Source: Pseudonocardia alaniniphila
GTDB lineage: Bacteria > Actinomycetota > Actinomycetes > Mycobacteriales > Pseudonocardiaceae
Direction: 5' to 3'
DNA length: 64,000 bases
Assembly: GCF_022524485.1 (NCBI RefSeq)
Contig: NZ_JAKXMK010000011.1
Coordinates: 208,087 to 272,086, forward strand
The notes under the pieces are model-generated. The model saw only the letters and a list, made by a program, of their open reading frames with translations. It had not been told where the DNA came from and searched no databases. Shown in pieces: positions 25,530 through 35,439 of the stretch (position 1 is the first letter of the stretch; each line of letters begins with the position of its first letter). The translations under genes and the position numbers were made by a program.

Positions 25530-26672
25530 ATGCAGCAGTTCCCCAGCGCCCCACGTCCAGACCAACCCCGCAACGGCGGGAGCCACGGCCATCCTCCCCG
25601 GATTCCGGCGCCTCGCGCCCCCGGGAACCAGCCGCCCAAGAACCGGATCCCCTCGCCTCGGTCCCCGCAGCCCGAGCCTCCCCGGATCGTTCCGACCACC
25701 GCTGCGGCGGCGGGCCAGCAGACGGCGGTGGAGACGCAGCCGAATGCCGCCGCCGTCGGCCTGACGATCAACAAGGTGATCGCCGGGGCCGGAGCGGCCG
25801 CGACGAGCGCCGTTCTCGGGTCCTTCTTCGGTGCGGAGGGCACGGTGGCGGGCGCCGCGCTGGGATCGGTCGCGAGCACCGTGGCCACCGCGGTCTACCA
25901 GCAGTCCCTCGACCGCACGCGCGATCGGCTGGTGGCGCGGGTCCGGGTGCCGCGGCGCGGTTCCGAGAACGCCCCCGCCGCCGGTTCGGCTGTCCCCGGC
26001 CCGGCCCTGGCGGCGGAGTTGGCCGCCGAGGTCACCATGCCGATGCCGCGTATCTCGCCGGAAGGGGCGACCACGCACCTGCGTGTCGAGCCCGCCGTGC
26101 CGGCGCGGACCTCACGGCGCCGCTTCGTGCTGTGGTCGGCGGCGACCGTGCTGATCTTCGCGTTGAGCATGCTCGCCGTCACCGGTGTCGAGTGGGCCAA
26201 GGGCTCCACGCTTACCTCGGGCGAGTCCGGGACGTCCGTCGGGCGGGTGTTCGAGGGCAGGCACGAGAGCCCGAGCAAGCACGACGAGACGGTCGAGCCG
26301 TCCACGACGCCGGAGCCGTCGAGGTCCTCCGAGCCCACCACCACCGAGCCGAGCACCAGCGACAGCACCAGGTCGACGGGCACCCCGGAGAGCGGCGCGA
26401 ACCCGTCGACGGCCCAGGACTCCAGCGGCAATCCCACCTCCAGCGCCGATGTTCCGACCCAGGGCTCGGGCTCGACCGGCGATTCCGGGAACGGCGGCTC
26501 GAGCAACGACCGGTCGGACAGCAACGGCTCCGGCAGCGACGGTTCCAGGAGTGGCGACTCCGGAAGCGGCGGCTCCAGCGGCAGTGGTTCCGGCAGCGGT
26601 GGCGCAGGCAATGCCGCCGGGCGCGCCGTGCCGACGCCGCTCGTCCCGGTGCCGGGGGCTCAGGTGCAGTGA
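25530..26672 (+). CDS. hypothetical membrane protein with Ser/Gly-rich extracellular tail
   Basis: 380 aa, no family recognised. Order: a Pro-rich N-terminus (1-55), a glycine-zipper segment (residues 75-120, AGAGAAATSAVLGSFFGAEG), and a basic linker. One transmembrane helix follows near residues 197-218 (RRFVLWSAATVLIFALSML). The last 140 residues are almost wholly Ser, Gly, Thr, Pro, Asp and Glu. This resembles actinobacterial wall-spanning stalk proteins. The glycine zipper could insert into or oligomerise at a membrane. No sorting signal is seen at the C-terminus. Confidence 0.7.
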   Translation: MQQFPSAPRPDQPRNGGSHGHPPRIPAPRAPGNQPPKNRIPSPRSPQPEPPRIVPTTAAAAGQQTAVETQPNAAAVGLTINKVIAGAGAAATSAVLGSFFGAEGTVAGAALGSVASTVATAVYQQSLDRTRDRLVARVRVPRRGSENAPAAGSAVPGPALAAELAAEVTMPMPRISPEGATTHLRVEPAVPARTSRRRFVLWSAATVLIFALSMLAVTGVEWAKGSTLTSGESGTSVGRVFEGRHESPSKHDETVEPSTTPEPSRSSEPTTTEPSTSDSTRSTGTPESGANPSTAQDSSGNPTSSADVPTQGSGSTGDSGNGGSSNDRSDSNGSGSDGSRSGDSGSGGSSGSGSGSGGAGNAAGRAVPTPLVPVPGAQVQ

Positions 26673-26697
26673 GCCCCGGCGGCCCGACGCGGGACTG

Positions 26698-27366
26698 TCA
26701 GGCGCGGACCCGGGCGGCGAGAGCGGCCGCAGCCGCCCGGGGGTCCTCCGCCTGCGTGATCGCCCGCACCACGACGATCCGGTCGGCGCCGGCGGCCAGC
26801 ACCTCGTCGAGCCGGTCGTGGTCGATGCCACCGATGGCGAACCACGGTCGCGACGGCGACCGGCCGGCGACGGCGCGCACGAGGTCGAGGCCCGGTGCCG
26901 GGCGGCCCGGTTTCGTCGGTGTGGGCCAGCAGGGGCCGACGCAGAAGTAGTCCACGCCCGGCTCCTCCGCGGCCCTCGCGGTCTCCTCGGCGCTGTGCGA
27001 CGAGCGTCCGATGACGACCTCGTCGCCCACGATCTTGCGCGCCCACTCGACGGGGAGGTCATCCTGTCCGAGATGCAGCACGTCGGCCCCGGCCGCGAGC
27101 GCCACATCGGCCCGGTCGTTCACCGCGAGCAGCGCCCCGTGCCGGGCACACGCCTCGGCGAGAACCTCCAGCGCGGTGAGTTCCTCCCGAGCCTCCAGCG
27201 CGCCGTCCGCGCCCTTGTCACGTAGCTGCACGATGTCGACGCCGCCGGCGAGCGCCGCGTCGGCGAACTCCGCGAGGTCGCCCGTGCGCCGCCGCGCGTC
27301 GGTGCAGAGGTAGAGGCGGGCGTCGGCCAGTCGCGCGCGCAGCGCGTCTCCGTCGAATCCGGGCAC
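26698..27366 (-). CDS. thiE: thiamine-phosphate synthase
   Basis: 222 aa from GTG 27366. TIM-barrel family motifs: [13 protein letters not shown] near the start, [31 protein letters not shown], and [17 protein letters not shown] for diphosphate binding. Condenses HMP pyrophosphate with the thiazole phosphate to make thiamine phosphate. It diverges from thiO-thiS-thiG; the TPP riboswitch in the gap serves the other strand. Confidence 0.93.
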   Translation of the reverse strand: MPGFDGDALRARLADARLYLCTDARRRTGDLAEFADAALAGGVDIVQLRDKGADGALEAREELTALEVLAEACARHGALLAVNDRADVALAAGADVLHLGQDDLPVEWARKIVGDEVVIGRSSHSAEETARAAEEPGVDYFCVGPCWPTPTKPGRPAPGLDLVRAVAGRSPSRPWFAIGGIDHDRLDEVLAAGADRIVVVRAITQAEDPRAAAAALAARVRA

Positions 27367-27420
27367 GGGGACCGACCCTACGCGGCTGCGTACGCAGCGC
27401 GTAGGGTGAACCGCAGGTGA

Positions 27421-27508
27421 CGCACGGGAGCCCGGTTCACGGGCTGAGAGGGGATCTGAAGATCCCGACCGTCGAACCTGATCCGGGTCATGCCGGCGCA
27501 GGGAGCGG
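27421..27508 (+). ncRNA. TPP riboswitch (THI element)
   Basis: The conserved THI-box core is readable: CACGGGAGCCC, then GGCTGAGAGGGGAT, GACCGTCGAACCTGATCCGG, GTCATGCCGGCGCAGGGAG. It ends 4-5 bases before the thiO start, so ligand binding probably sequesters the ribosome site (GGGAGCGGGGAG). It would switch off thiO-thiS-thiG when thiamine pyrophosphate is plentiful. Confidence 0.95.
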
Positions 27509-27512
27509 GGAG

Positions 27513-28680
27513 ATGACGAAGTCACGGTTGGCATTCATCGGTGCAGGTGTGATCGGCCTGTCCTGCGCATGGCGGGCAGCGTCGGCGGGGCTGCGGGTCA
27601 CGGTGGTCGACCCTGCGCCCGCGTCCGGGGCGTCCTGGGTGGCAGGCGGCATGCTCGCCCCGGTCACCGAGGCCTGGCCCGGCGAGGAGGCGTTGCTGGA
27701 GCTCGGCGTCGAGTCCGTGCGGCGCTGGCCGGGCTTCGCCGAGGAGCTCGGTGTGGCGGCGGGCCAGTCGGCCGGGCTCCGTACCGAGGGCACCGTGGTG
27801 GTGGCCACAGGGTCGGGCGATCGCGCCGAGCTGGACACGTTGGCGGATTACCTCGCCCGGCTCGGCCGCGCGGTCGAGCGCCTGTCCGGCCGGGAGCTGC
27901 GCCGTCTGGAGCCCGCGCTGGGGCCTGACGTCCGTGGTGGCTTGTCCGTGCCAGGCGACCTCGCGGTCGACAACCGCATGCTGCTCGCCGCACTGCGGAC
28001 GGCCGCCGAGCGGGCCGGGGCGACCTTCGTGGAGAGCGCCGCGCGCGCCGTCCTCGACGACGGAACGCGCGTCACCGGCGTGCGGACCGACGGCGCCGAC
28101 CTGGAGTCCGACGTCGTCATCGTCTGCGCGGGCGCCCACTCCGGCTCATTGCACCCGGTTCTCACCGGCCTGGTGCGCCCGGTCAAGGGCGAGATCCTGC
28201 GGCTGGCGCACCGCGCCGGGGCGTTCCCGCCTCCGAGCCGCACCGTGCGGGCCCTCGTGGACGGGCGCCCGGTCTACGTCGTGCCGCGTGACGGAGGCGG
28301 CCTCGTCGTCGGCGCCACGCAGGCCGAGACCGGCTTCGACACCGAGGTGACCGTCGGTGGCGTGCGCGACCTGCTGCGCGACGCCGAGCGCGTGCTCCCC
28401 GGCATCGCCGAGTACGCGCTGGTCGAGAGCGCCGCCGGGCTGCGCCCCGGCAGCCCCGACAACCTGCCACTGGTGGGTGCGCTCGGCCCGGAGGGGCTGC
28501 TCGTCGCCACCGGCCACCACCGCAACGGGATGCTGCTCGCGCCGGTCACAGCCGATGCCGTGCTCCAACTGCTGCACGGCCGTCCCGTGCCTGATGCGAT
28601 GCGCCCGGCCGACCCAGCACGCGTCACCGCCGCCGCGCCCAGCGCAGGCCGAGGCCATCGGTACCCCGAGGAGGTTGCAC

Positions 28681-28703
<23 letters not shown>
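27513..28703 (+). CDS. thiO: glycine oxidase
   Basis: 396 aa from ATG 27513, directly under the riboswitch. DAO family: FAD-binding [13 protein letters not shown], then [12 protein letters not shown], and C-terminal [13 protein letters not shown] and [13 protein letters not shown]. Oxidises glycine to iminoglycine (dehydroglycine) for thiazole assembly in aerobes. Its final 23 bases overlap thiS. Confidence 0.92.
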
Positions 28704-29681
<978 letters not shown>

Positions 29682-29690
29682 CGACGGCCC

Positions 29691-30032
29691 TCACTCCACG
29701 AAGCAGAACTCGTTGCCTTCCGGGTCGTGCATCACCTGGAAGGAGCCCTGGGCATCGGTGACGACGTCGCCGCTGCGCGTGGCCCCGAGCGCCACGGCCT
29801 CGTCCGCGGCCGGTCCGATGGCCGGCACGGCGAGGTCGAGGTGCAGCCGGTTCTTGGTGGCCTTGTGCTCGGGTACCGCCTGGAACGCGAGCCGCGGCGT
29901 GCCCGGCGGATCGACGTAGGACCACGACGCCGCACGGTCCACCGGCTCCCCGCCCAGCAGGGCCGCCCAGAACCGGACGAGCCGGGCCGGGTCGTGGCAG
30001 TCGACGACGATCTCGTCGAGTCGGGCGCGCAC
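29691..30032 (-). CDS. VOC (glyoxalase-like) superfamily protein
   Basis: 113 aa. One vicinal-oxygen-chelate module: IVVDCHDPARLVRFWAALLG at residues 8-27, RLHLDLAVP, and VMHDPEGNEFCFVE at the end, with His and Glu in metal positions. Single-module proteins dimerise. Possible roles are resistance, isomerase or dioxygenase; none can be chosen. Starts 8 bases after the carbonic anhydrase stop on the same strand, so probably co-transcribed. Confidence 0.82.
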   Translation of the reverse strand: MRARLDEIVVDCHDPARLVRFWAALLGGEPVDRAASWSYVDPPGTPRLAFQAVPEHKATKNRLHLDLAVPAIGPAADEAVALGATRSGDVVTDAQGSFQVMHDPEGNEFCFVE

Positions 30033-30039
30033 GTGCCCC

Positions 30040-30579
30040 TCAGCCCTCGTGCACCGGGACGACCGGTGTGACGCTCGCGCGGTGGCGCCGGGCCAGCTCC
30101 TGGTAGATCCCGGGGTTGCCCTCCACCCACCAGCGGGCCGACTGCGTCAGTGGCCCCTTCACCCTGGCCACCGTGTCCAGCACGAGCTGCTCGTCGGGCA
30201 CCACGGTGTTGGGCGCGACGGTGGCCCCCGCACCGATCAGGCAGCGCGCCCCGATGCGGGCGCCGTCCTGGATCGTCGAGCCGTTGCCTATCAGCGCCTC
30301 GCGGCCGATCACGGCACCGTGCACCACACAGAGGTGGCCGATCGTCGCGCCCGGGCCGACCTCGGTGACGGGATCCGTTCCGCCGTGCAGCACGCAGCTG
30401 TCCTGCACGTTCGCGCCCTCGCGGACGATGATCGGGCCGAAGTCGGCGCGGAGCACCGCGTTGTACCAGATGGATGCGTGGGCCTCGACGTGTACATCGC
30501 CGACCAGCGTGGCGGTGGGAGCGATGAAGGCGTCGGGATGCACGGTCGGGGACTTACCCTCGAACGAGAACAACGGCAT
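30040..30579 (-). CDS. gamma-carbonic anhydrase family protein
   Basis: 179 aa from ATG 30579. Left-handed beta-helix with hexapeptide repeats. Zinc-binding His residues fit the family: VLHGGTDP and GHLCVVHGAVIG (H-x4-H). Start MPLFSFEGKSP and DVHVEAHASIWYNAVLRAD are typical of the YrdA/PaaY/CaiE group, where carbonic anhydrase activity varies. Forms trimers. Confidence 0.88.
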   Translation of the reverse strand: MPLFSFEGKSPTVHPDAFIAPTATLVGDVHVEAHASIWYNAVLRADFGPIIVREGANVQDSCVLHGGTDPVTEVGPGATIGHLCVVHGAVIGREALIGNGSTIQDGARIGARCLIGAGATVAPNTVVPDEQLVLDTVARVKGPLTQSARWWVEGNPGIYQELARRHRASVTPVVPVHEG

Positions 30580-30675
30580 GGGCCGCAGGGTGCCACCCGG
30601 GCGCGTCCGGCGCGTCGTGCGGGCAGCCGGGCGGCATCCGGCACGGTGGAACCGAACCCTGCGGAGGTGCTCGGG

Positions 30676-31533
30676 ATGCTCGTGCGACGCGGTACTCCAC
30701 TTGCCCTCGCAGTCCTCGCGGTGCTCCTCGGTGGATGCAGCGGCGCGCCTCCGCCGTCGGGAGACGCATCGGGGCCCGTCAGGACCGCCGAGTCGGGCCC
30801 GCCCTCGAGCCCGCCGGCGTCCGATTCGGTCGCACTGCCCGTCTACTACCTGGCATCGACCCCGGCCGGCATCCGGCTGCAGCGGGAGTTCCACCGCGTC
30901 CCGTCCACCGACGTGGCGAGCGACGCCGTGCGGGAGATGCTGGCCGCCCCCAGCGGGATCGATCCCGACTACCACTCGCACTGGCCGCCCGGCACCCAGC
31001 TGCGCAGCCCGGTGCTCACGGAGAACGGCACGATCGTCGTCGACCTCGCTCTTCCGCAGGATGCCCAGGTGGGCGCCGAGTTCGCGCAGCTCTCGGTGCA
31101 GCAGCTGGTGTTCACCGTGCAGGCCGCGCTGCAGGCAACCGACCCCGTGCGGATCCTCGTGGACGGTGCGCCCGTGGACCAGCTGTGGGGAGTCGGCACG
31201 GCCGAGCCGGTGGTGCGCGGCGACGAGTACGCACTCCGCTCCCTCGTGCAGATCGACGGGCCCGCCCACGGTGCCGTGTTGGGGCCCAACGTGGAGGTGA
31301 TGGGCGAGGCCGCAGTGTTCGAGGCGACCGTCGGATGGCAGGTGCTGCGCGGCGGTGCGGTGCTGAAGTCGGGCTTCACGAGCACGACGGAGGGTCAGCG
31401 GTTCGCGCCGTTCGCCTTCACCGTGCCGCTCGCACCGGGGGAGTACGTCATCCGGGTGCTGGAGGACGACCCGTCGGACGGCGAGGGACGGCCCGTGCTC
31501 ACAGACGACAAGGCCGTGACCGTTCAGGGATGA
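30676..31533 (+). CDS. GerMN/Gmad2 domain lipoprotein
   Basis: 285 aa from ATG 30676, GGAGGT 8 bases upstream. Signal peptide with lipobox Cys21 (AVLLGGCSG). A GerMN domain spans about residues 50-165 (EFHRVPSTDVASDAVREML, VVDLALP, LSVQQLVFTVQAAL). A Gmad2 immunoglobulin-like domain follows at about 190-280 (SLVQIDGPAHGAVLGPNV). Such proteins are common in actinobacterial envelopes, with no sporulation link needed. A similar layout occurs in LpqB-like proteins, but the beta-propeller is absent here. Confidence 0.85.
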   Translation: MLVRRGTPLALAVLAVLLGGCSGAPPPSGDASGPVRTAESGPPSSPPASDSVALPVYYLASTPAGIRLQREFHRVPSTDVASDAVREMLAAPSGIDPDYHSHWPPGTQLRSPVLTENGTIVVDLALPQDAQVGAEFAQLSVQQLVFTVQAALQATDPVRILVDGAPVDQLWGVGTAEPVVRGDEYALRSLVQIDGPAHGAVLGPNVEVMGEAAVFEATVGWQVLRGGAVLKSGFTSTTEGQRFAPFAFTVPLAPGEYVIRVLEDDPSDGEGRPVLTDDKAVTVQG

Positions 31534-31545
31534 GAGAGCGGGCGC

Positions 31546-32157
31546 TCAGTCGGGCGGGCGCGCCGGGGCACGCAGGCCGAGGCTCCGCAGCTCGATCGCC
31601 GCAAGCCCGTGCACGACGGCCCGGTCGTCGCGTCGCCATGCGGCGGCCGGGTCGGGCGACACTTTCCGCAACCGCCGGACCGGCAGGCGGGTCATGGCCC
31701 GCAGGGCCAACAGGTCGGAGTCCACCGACCGCACCGCGACGGCCGAACGGGCAGCCCGCGCGTAGCGGATGCGCAGCGGCAGCCACAGCAGCAGCACCGG
31801 CAGCGCCCCCAGCACGATGATCCCGATCTCGGCGCCGAGCGCGACGGCCGCGATCGTCTCCATCTGCTCCCGCCCCGCAGCGGCCAGCGCGTCGCCGGCC
31901 CCGGTGCCGGTGCCGAGCCCGCGCGCGAGATCGTCCCCCACGAAGGGCACCTGCTGCGCGGTCCGTGCCGCATCGTCGAAGGCGCCGCGGATCGTGTCGC
32001 CCGCGCCGGCGAGCGCCCGCGAGGGTCCCTGGAGGGCGAGGATGAGCTCGCGGGCGGCACGTCCGACCACCACGCACAGCACCACCCAGCCGACGGCCAG
32101 CGCGTCCGCCAGGAGCTGCAGCATCACCCGCACCGGACGTTCGGCGTAGAACCGCAT
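31546..32157 (-). CDS. hypothetical two-helix membrane protein
   Basis: 203 aa from ATG 32157; an in-frame start 21 bases earlier lacks a ribosome site. Two transmembrane helices: residues about 16-35 (DALAVGWVVLCVVVG) and 105-130 (GAEIGIIVLGALPVLLLWLPL), separated by an Ala/Gly-rich segment. The arginine-rich cytoplasmic tail ends in APARPPD. No domain recognised. The gene converges on the GerMN lipoprotein with 12 bases between. Confidence 0.7.
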   Translation of the reverse strand: MRFYAERPVRVMLQLLADALAVGWVVLCVVVGRAARELILALQGPSRALAGAGDTIRGAFDDAARTAQQVPFVGDDLARGLGTGTGAGDALAAAGREQMETIAAVALGAEIGIIVLGALPVLLLWLPLRIRYARAARSAVAVRSVDSDLLALRAMTRLPVRRLRKVSPDPAAAWRRDDRAVVHGLAAIELRSLGLRAPARPPD

Positions 32158-32277
32158 GGCGGCGCAGCTTACGACCATGACGCCACCCCAGCGCGCGATC
32201 GTTCAGGCCCGAGGCTGAACCAGCGCGCGCTCGAGAACCTACGGAACCGCCGGTGAGCCGGTGCCGTCCAAGACCGC

Positions 32278-33111
32278 ATGGATCTCACGCGTCCGTTCCG
32301 CGGTTCCGCCGCCGTCGCGGCCGGTGCCGTCACCCCGAAGATGCTGCGCGGCCCACACCTCCGTCGCCTCTTCCCGGATGTCTACGTGAGCGTGGAAGTC
32401 GTGCCGGATCTGACGGTTCGGTCCTTGGCTGCGCACGTGCTTGTCGATGGATGGGGCGCGCTGGGCGGCTACTCCGCTGCAGAGTTGCTGGGCGCGTCCT
32501 GCGGACCTGCAGATGCACCTGCCGAGATCGTCGTGCCTCGCCGGTTCCGCAGCCGCCCGGGCCTGCGAGTCCGGGAGGATCTCCTGTCGTCGGACGAGAT
32601 CACGCATGTGAGCGGGGTTGCTGTCACGACACCGATACGGACCGCCTACGACCTCGGTCGGCGCTCGCCGCTGGTGGAAGCGGTGGTCGCCGTTGATGCG
32701 CTGGCGCGAACAGCAGGTTTCTCGCCGCAGGAGCTGGTCCCCTTCGGCAACCTTCGACGCGGTGCCAGGGGAAGTGAACAGCTGCGCGAGGTGGCGCGGC
32801 GTGCGAATCCGCGGGCCGAGTCACCCATGGAGACGCGGATCCGGATGGCGATCCACGATGCAGGCCTTCCGCAGCCGGTTCTACAACACCCAGTCGGGCC
32901 ATACCGCCTCGACCTGGCGTATCCGATGATCCGGCTCGCCGTCGAGTACGACGGCGGTGAGCACCGCGCTCCGGAGCGGGCGTTGCGCGACCTGGAACGC
33001 CAGGCCCGGCTCACAAGCCTCGGCTGGCGGGTCCTGCGGTTTCGCGCCTACGACGTGCTGCGGAGGCCGTGGCGGGTCGCGTCCGCCGTTCGCCGGGAAC
33101 TGGCCGGTTAA
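32278..33111 (+). CDS. DUF559/AbiEi-like endonuclease-fold protein
   Basis: 277 aa. The N-terminal half resembles AbiEi-type wing-helix antitoxin domains (GAVTPKMLRGPHLRRLFPDVY, VVTTPIRTAYDLGRR). The C-terminal part from about residue 195 is a Vsr-like DUF559 fold with RLDLAYPMIRLAVEYDGGEH and the late VLRFRAYDVLRRP. The D-x-x...E-x-D arrangement fits a PD-(D/E)xK nuclease core. This is a large actinobacterial paralogue family, often in many copies per genome. Function is not settled; a stand-alone toxin or repair role is only conjecture. Confidence 0.78.
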   Translation: MDLTRPFRGSAAVAAGAVTPKMLRGPHLRRLFPDVYVSVEVVPDLTVRSLAAHVLVDGWGALGGYSAAELLGASCGPADAPAEIVVPRRFRSRPGLRVREDLLSSDEITHVSGVAVTTPIRTAYDLGRRSPLVEAVVAVDALARTAGFSPQELVPFGNLRRGARGSEQLREVARRANPRAESPMETRIRMAIHDAGLPQPVLQHPVGPYRLDLAYPMIRLAVEYDGGEHRAPERALRDLERQARLTSLGWRVLRFRAYDVLRRPWRVASAVRRELAG

Positions 33112-33117
33112 ACAACG

Positions 33118-33163
33118 TGAGCCGTACACCAGCGCCCCATGGAGGGCCCTGGTGTACGGCTCA
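33118..33163. terminator. strong bidirectional terminator hairpin
   Basis: A perfect 15-bp inverted repeat, TGAGCCGTACACCAG and CTGGTGTACGGCTCA, around a 16-base loop. It lies between the DUF559 gene and the XdhC gene that end toward each other. Confidence 0.8.
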
Positions 33164-33179
33164 TGGTGATCTTGGGCGG

Positions 33180-34295
33180 TCAGCCGACGTGGATCGGGCC
33201 CTCGCGCTCGGCCAGGCGGGAGCCTGCGCCGCCCCAGTGCAGGGCGATCATCTCGGCCGCGATCGACACCGCCGTCTCCTCCGGGGTGCGGGCGCCCAGG
33301 TCGAGCCCGATGGGCGACGACATGCGCGCGATCTCGTTCTCGGTCACCCCGACCTCGCGCAGCCGCTCCAGCCGGTCCTCGTGCGTGCGCCGCGAGCCCA
33401 TCGCGCCGATGTACCCGACCTCCGGCAGCCGCAGGGCCACCTCGAGCAACGGGACGTCGAACTTCGGGTCGTGGGTCAGCACGCACAGAGCGGTGCGGTT
33501 ATCGATCCGCCCTGCCTCCGCCTCGGCGGCGAGATAGCGGTGCGGCCACTCGACGACCACCTCGTTGGCCCCCGGGAAGCGGGACGCGGTGGCGAAGACG
33601 GGACGCGCATCGCACACGGTGACCCGGAAGCCCAGGAAGGTACCGATCTTCGCGACGGCCGCGGCGAAGTCGATCGCCCCGAACACGATCATCCGCGGCG
33701 GCGGGGCGAACGACTCGACGAACACGTCGAGACCCTCGCCACGGCGCTGCCCGTCCACCCCGTAATGAAGCATCGTGTTGCGCCCCACATCGAGCAGGCC
33801 GCGGGCGTCGTCACGGATGGCGTCGTCGAGCCGGTCCGAGCCCGTGCCGCCGTCGGTGTGGTCGGGCCACACGATCAGCCGCTTGCCGAGCCGCTCCGCA
33901 GGCCCCGACACCACGGTGGCCACGGCCACCGGCGACTCGTCGCGGATGGCCTCGGCCACCGCGCCGAGCTGGGCGTAGGTCTCGGGATCGACCTTCTCCA
34001 CGAAGATGTCGATGATGCCGCCGCAGGTCAGCCCCACCGCGAAGGCGTCGTCGTCGGACACGCCGTAGCGCTGAAGCACCGGCCTGCCCTCGGCCAGCAC
34101 CTGCTGCCCCAGCTCGTAGACCGCACCCTCGACGCAGCCGCCCGAGACGCTGCCGACTGCCTCACCGCCCGGCCCGACCAGCATCGATGCCCCGGGCTGG
34201 CGCGGCGCGGAGCTGTAAGTCCCGACCACTGTCGCGAGCGCAGCGGTTTCGCCCTTCTGCCACCAGCCGTCCAGCTGGCTCACCACGTCACGCAT
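33180..34295 (-). CDS. XdhC/CoxF family molybdoenzyme maturation factor
   Basis: 371 aa. An N-terminal XdhC_CoxI domain (residues 15-90, ATVVGTYSSAPRQPGASMLV, SVSGGCVEGAVYE, GLTCGGIIDIFVE) precedes a Rossmann-like XdhC_C domain (MIVFGAIDFAAAVA, YIGAMGSRRTHEDR). Family members bind Moco and deliver the sulfurated or cytidylated cofactor to xanthine or CO dehydrogenases. It overlaps the VWA gene by 8 bases; with the MoxR gene, this makes a coxD-E-F-like group. No hydroxylase subunit gene lies in the window. Confidence 0.9.
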   Translation of the reverse strand: MRDVVSQLDGWWQKGETAALATVVGTYSSAPRQPGASMLVGPGGEAVGSVSGGCVEGAVYELGQQVLAEGRPVLQRYGVSDDDAFAVGLTCGGIIDIFVEKVDPETYAQLGAVAEAIRDESPVAVATVVSGPAERLGKRLIVWPDHTDGGTGSDRLDDAIRDDARGLLDVGRNTMLHYGVDGQRRGEGLDVFVESFAPPPRMIVFGAIDFAAAVAKIGTFLGFRVTVCDARPVFATASRFPGANEVVVEWPHRYLAAEAEAGRIDNRTALCVLTHDPKFDVPLLEVALRLPEVGYIGAMGSRRTHEDRLERLREVGVTENEIARMSSPIGLDLGARTPEETAVSIAAEMIALHWGGAGSRLAEREGPIHVG

Positions 34296-35421
34296 GCCGT
34301 ACCACCTCGAGCAGTTGTTCCAGTGTGGCGAGACTGTGCCCTGCCAACAGATCGTCCAAGTACGGAAGCGCTGCGACTATTCCACCTTGCACGGGCGCGT
34401 AGCCCTCCTTGCCGACGTGCGGGTTCACCCACACAAGCCGGTGGGCGAGCCGCCGCAGCCTGGCCATCTGCTGGGCCAGCAGGTCGGTGTCGCCGCGTTC
34501 CCAGCCGTCGGAGAACACGACGACGACCGCGCGTCTGGCCGCACCGCGCTGCCCCCAGCGGTCGACGAACGCGCGCAGCACCTCGCCCAGCCGGGTGCCG
34601 CCCGACCAGTCGGGGATCGCCTTGGCCGCCGCGGCGAGCGCGCGTTCGGGGTCGCGCATCCGCAGCTCGCGGGTGACCCGGGTGAGGCGGGTGCCGAGGG
34701 TGAAGGCTTCGACCGCACCGGGCGAGCGGCGCACCACGACATGGGCGAAACGCAGCAGCGCGTCGGCGTAGGGCTCCATGGAGCCCGAGACGTCGACGAG
34801 CAGCACCACCTTGCGCGGCCGGCGCGAGTGGTCGTGGCGGTGCAGCTCACGCAGTTCGCCCTGGTTGTGCAGGATGGCTCGCAGGGTGGCCCGGGCGTCG
34901 GTATCGCCGTGCCGGGACGGTCGCAGGCGGCGTGACGAGCGCGACGGCAGCTCCGGTTGCAGCAGCGCGATCAGCTGCCGCAGGTGCTCGCGTTCGGCCG
35001 GGGTGAGGTCTCCGAAGTCGCGGTTGCGCAGCACCTCGGTGCCGCTGGCCCGCGCCCGGATGACCGGCTCAGGGCGCCCGTCCTCCTCGCTCTCCCCTTC
35101 TTCCTCGGACGGGGTGAGCGAGGCCAGCTTCGGGGGCGGCTGCCGGTGGTCGGTGACCTGGGTGCGGCCGCCCTGCGGTGGGGTGAACCAGTCCTCGAAG
35201 GCGCTGTCGTAGCGCGGCAGGTCGTCGGGGTCCGAGCAGAGCGTGAGGCGGCCTGCCCAGTACGTCTGCATCCGGCTCGTGACGTCGAGCGCGTCGAGCG
35301 CGGAGAGGAAGGCGGCGGTCCGGTCCGTGGTGATCGCCAGCCCGGCGTTGCGGAGCACGACCGTGAACCCGACGAGACCGGGAACCGGATCGTCGGTCGG
35401 TGCCGGCGTCGAAGTGGTCAT
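34288..35421 (-). CDS. VWA domain protein, CoxE-like
   Basis: 377 aa. The N-terminal CoxE-type region (residues 15-90, including RTAAFLSALDAL and a YDSAFEDWF motif) is followed by an acidic linker. A von Willebrand factor A domain follows, with MIDAS motif DVSGSM at about 207 and a later VVFSDGWERGDTD. Together with a MoxR ATPase it acts in inserting or remodelling metal centres of CO dehydrogenase-type enzymes. It starts 18 bases after the ATPase stop. Confidence 0.9.
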   Translation of the reverse strand: MTTSTPAPTDDPVPGLVGFTVVLRNAGLAITTDRTAAFLSALDALDVTSRMQTYWAGRLTLCSDPDDLPRYDSAFEDWFTPPQGGRTQVTDHRQPPPKLASLTPSEEEGESEEDGRPEPVIRARASGTEVLRNRDFGDLTPAEREHLRQLIALLQPELPSRSSRRLRPSRHGDTDARATLRAILHNQGELRELHRHDHSRRPRKVVLLVDVSGSMEPYADALLRFAHVVVRRSPGAVEAFTLGTRLTRVTRELRMRDPERALAAAAKAIPDWSGGTRLGEVLRAFVDRWGQRGAARRAVVVVFSDGWERGDTDLLAQQMARLRRLAHRLVWVNPHVGKEGYAPVQGGIVAALPYLDDLLAGHSLATLEQLLEVVRHA

Positions 35422-35439
35422 GGCGTGGACATAGTGGTC

